Shown in pieces: positions 12,259 to 13,314 of a stretch of 13,314 nucleotides of DNA. Positions within the stretch are counted from its first letter, which is position 1. Every line of letters starts with the position of its first letter. A program made the translations under genes and the position numbers. Below the pieces are notes generated by a model. The model was not told the DNA's origin, ran no database searches, and worked only from the letters and a program-made list of their open reading frames with translations. This stretch comes from GWF2-50-93 sp041666985 (GTDB lineage Bacteria > Verrucomicrobiota > Lentisphaeria > Victivallales > GWF2-50-93), in contig JBAYFV010000057.1 of assembly GCA_041666985.1 (NCBI GenBank), positions 1-13,314 on the forward strand, given 5' to 3'.

Positions 12259-13314
12259 ATGACCAAAATCAACATCCTTACAAACAATTCCTGTCCGAAC
12301 TCGAAGGCGTTCAATTGCCCCCTGCTGGCCTCGAAGCCGTATTTTGAAGAGAAGGGATTCAATCTTGATTTCCACTGGAAAATGTCTGAAAGTATTTTCA
12401 ACTGCGACATACTCTTCATAAACTCCAATGTTTTCAGATCCTTCTGGAGCTCTGACAAAAATAAAATTTTCAAATTCCTCGAATCCGCAAGAATTCGGGA
12501 TTTGAAAATTTTATGGTTCGACACGACCGACAGCACCTGGTGCACCCAGTTCGAAGTAATGCCATATGTCAATCTGTTTCTTAAAAGCCAAGTCTTAAAG
12601 GACAGGAAACAGTACCTGAGAAGGTTCCGCACCGGTCGGATTTTCACCGATTATTTCGACGATCTCTACAAAACAGGCGAGAAAGAGGAGATATTTCCAC
12701 TACCCTCCGAGAACGATCTCGGAAAGATCAGGATCTCGTGGAACACATGTTTTGAAAATTATAACGAGTCTCGCTTTGGAATAGGCGCAAGAATCATGCA
12801 GAAGGCAAGGCCATTGCTCTCGTCCCTGATCTGCGAAGGCTTGTCAATCAACTTCACCCCGCCAAACAAGCAGCGCAATATAAAGGTCAGCTGCAGGGTT
12901 GGCCTTTCACATTCCCGCCCTTCGGTTGTCGCACACAGGAATGCCGTCATTAAAATCATGGGGGAAATGAATGTTCCGACTTCTAAGATAAGTTTGTCGG
13001 AATATTTTTCCGAACTGCGAGATTCGCAAATCGGGATAGGCCCTTTCGGAGTCGGCGAAATCACCCTTCGCGATTTCGAAATCATCATATGCGGAGCCGC
13101 ACTTGTGAAACCGGACATGAGCCATCTTGAAACCTGGCCTCCGCTCTTTCAACCGGAGAGAACTTTTGTTCCCGGTAAATGGGACTTGTCAGATCTTAAA
13201 AATAAGATGGAGACACTGATTGAAAATCCGGATCTCAGGATACGCCTTTCCATGACCGCTCAAAAAACATATATGGATGCCGTCTCCCCGGAAGGACTTG
13301 TGAGTTTCGCGGAA
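12259..13314 (+). CDS. Glycosyltransferase, GT-B / group 1-like (3' truncated by window edge)
   Basis: An open frame of 352 codons runs from ATG 12259 to the last base with no stop. The start M-T-K-I-N-I-L-T-N is a typical GT-B first strand. Near the end, G-P-F-G-V-G-E-I-T-L-R-D-F-E (262-274) and L-V-K-P-D-M-S-H-L-E-T-W (282-293) match the donor-binding region of Glyco_trans_1_2-type enzymes, where an R-x-F-E block and a K/x-P-D-x-x-H segment recur. The remaining helical residues fit the usual C-terminal helices, so only a short tail is probably missing. Function inferred: transfer of a nucleotide-sugar in surface glycan assembly; donor and acceptor unknown. GGTGG (12250-12254) lies 4 nt before the ATG, a short spacing. 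Its upstream region is made by repeat copy U4, so the transposase/repeat block separates it from the FkbM gene. Confidence 0.78.
   Translation, partial: MTKINILTNNSCPNSKAFNCPLLASKPYFEEKGFNLDFHWKMSESIFNCDILFINSNVFRSFWSSDKNKIFKFLESARIRDLKILWFDTTDSTWCTQFEVMPYVNLFLKSQVLKDRKQYLRRFRTGRIFTDYFDDLYKTGEKEEIFPLPSENDLGKIRISWNTCFENYNESRFGIGARIMQKARPLLSSLICEGLSINFTPPNKQRNIKVSCRVGLSHSRPSVVAHRNAVIKIMGEMNVPTSKISLSEYFSELRDSQIGIGPFGVGEITLRDFEIIICGAALVKPDMSHLETWPPLFQPERTFVPGKWDLSDLKNKMETLIENPDLRIRLSMTAQKTYMDAVSPEGLVSFAE

Noticed and set aside
12234..13152. Minus-strand open frames under the last gene
   Set aside because: They lie opposite a continuous + strand frame with clear glycosyltransferase motifs and show no recognisable domains of their own.

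Overview
The window reads as part of a bacterial surface-glycan gene cluster, all on the + strand, followed by a small single-stranded-DNA transposase unit set in a dense field of palindromic repeats. Bacterial origin is suggested by AGGAG-type ribosome binding sites, ATGA stop/start overlaps, hairpin plus T-run terminators and a Y1 (HUH) transposase. Two radical SAM enzymes suggest an anaerobic or microaerobic host. I cannot assign a phylum from the sequence alone.

Region 1 (1-3452) is a tightly packed set: the C-terminal part of an SGNH hydrolase, a NeuA-type CMP-sugar synthetase, a NeuB-type nonulosonate synthase and a FemAB/GNAT-type acyltransferase, with overlaps of 4, 4 and 23 nt. A 180-nt gap follows, holding a possible promoter overlapped by short palindromes. 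Region 2 (3633-10187) encodes a radical SAM/SPASM enzyme, a xylose-isomerase-like TIM barrel, a CBS-pair + DegT aminotransferase fusion, a GT-B-like glycan transferase and a B12-binding-domain radical SAM protein. Region 3 (10286-11266) is an FkbM-type methyltransferase. Region 4 (11261-12258) holds an IS200-like tnpA between inverted hairpin repeats, plus at least seven related palindromic modules. Region 5 (12259-13314) is a glycosyltransferase that runs off the right edge.

Taken together, NeuB would condense a six-carbon sugar with PEP to a nine-carbon nonulosonic acid and NeuA would activate it as the CMP-sugar. The aminotransferase, TIM-barrel isomerase and radical SAM enzyme are candidates for making or altering the precursor. 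The acyltransferase, SGNH enzyme and FkbM methyltransferase are candidate decorators, and the two glycosyltransferases would assemble the product. The dehydratase and hydrolysing epimerase of the standard sialic, legionaminic or pseudaminic routes are not in the window, so the exact sugar is unknown.

The least ordinary parts are the CBS-aminotransferase fusion and the repeat system around tnpA. In the latter, hairpin copies differ by paired (compensatory) changes, two copies form terminators placed directly on a stop codon, and a second bipartite repeat occurs four times in alternating orientation.
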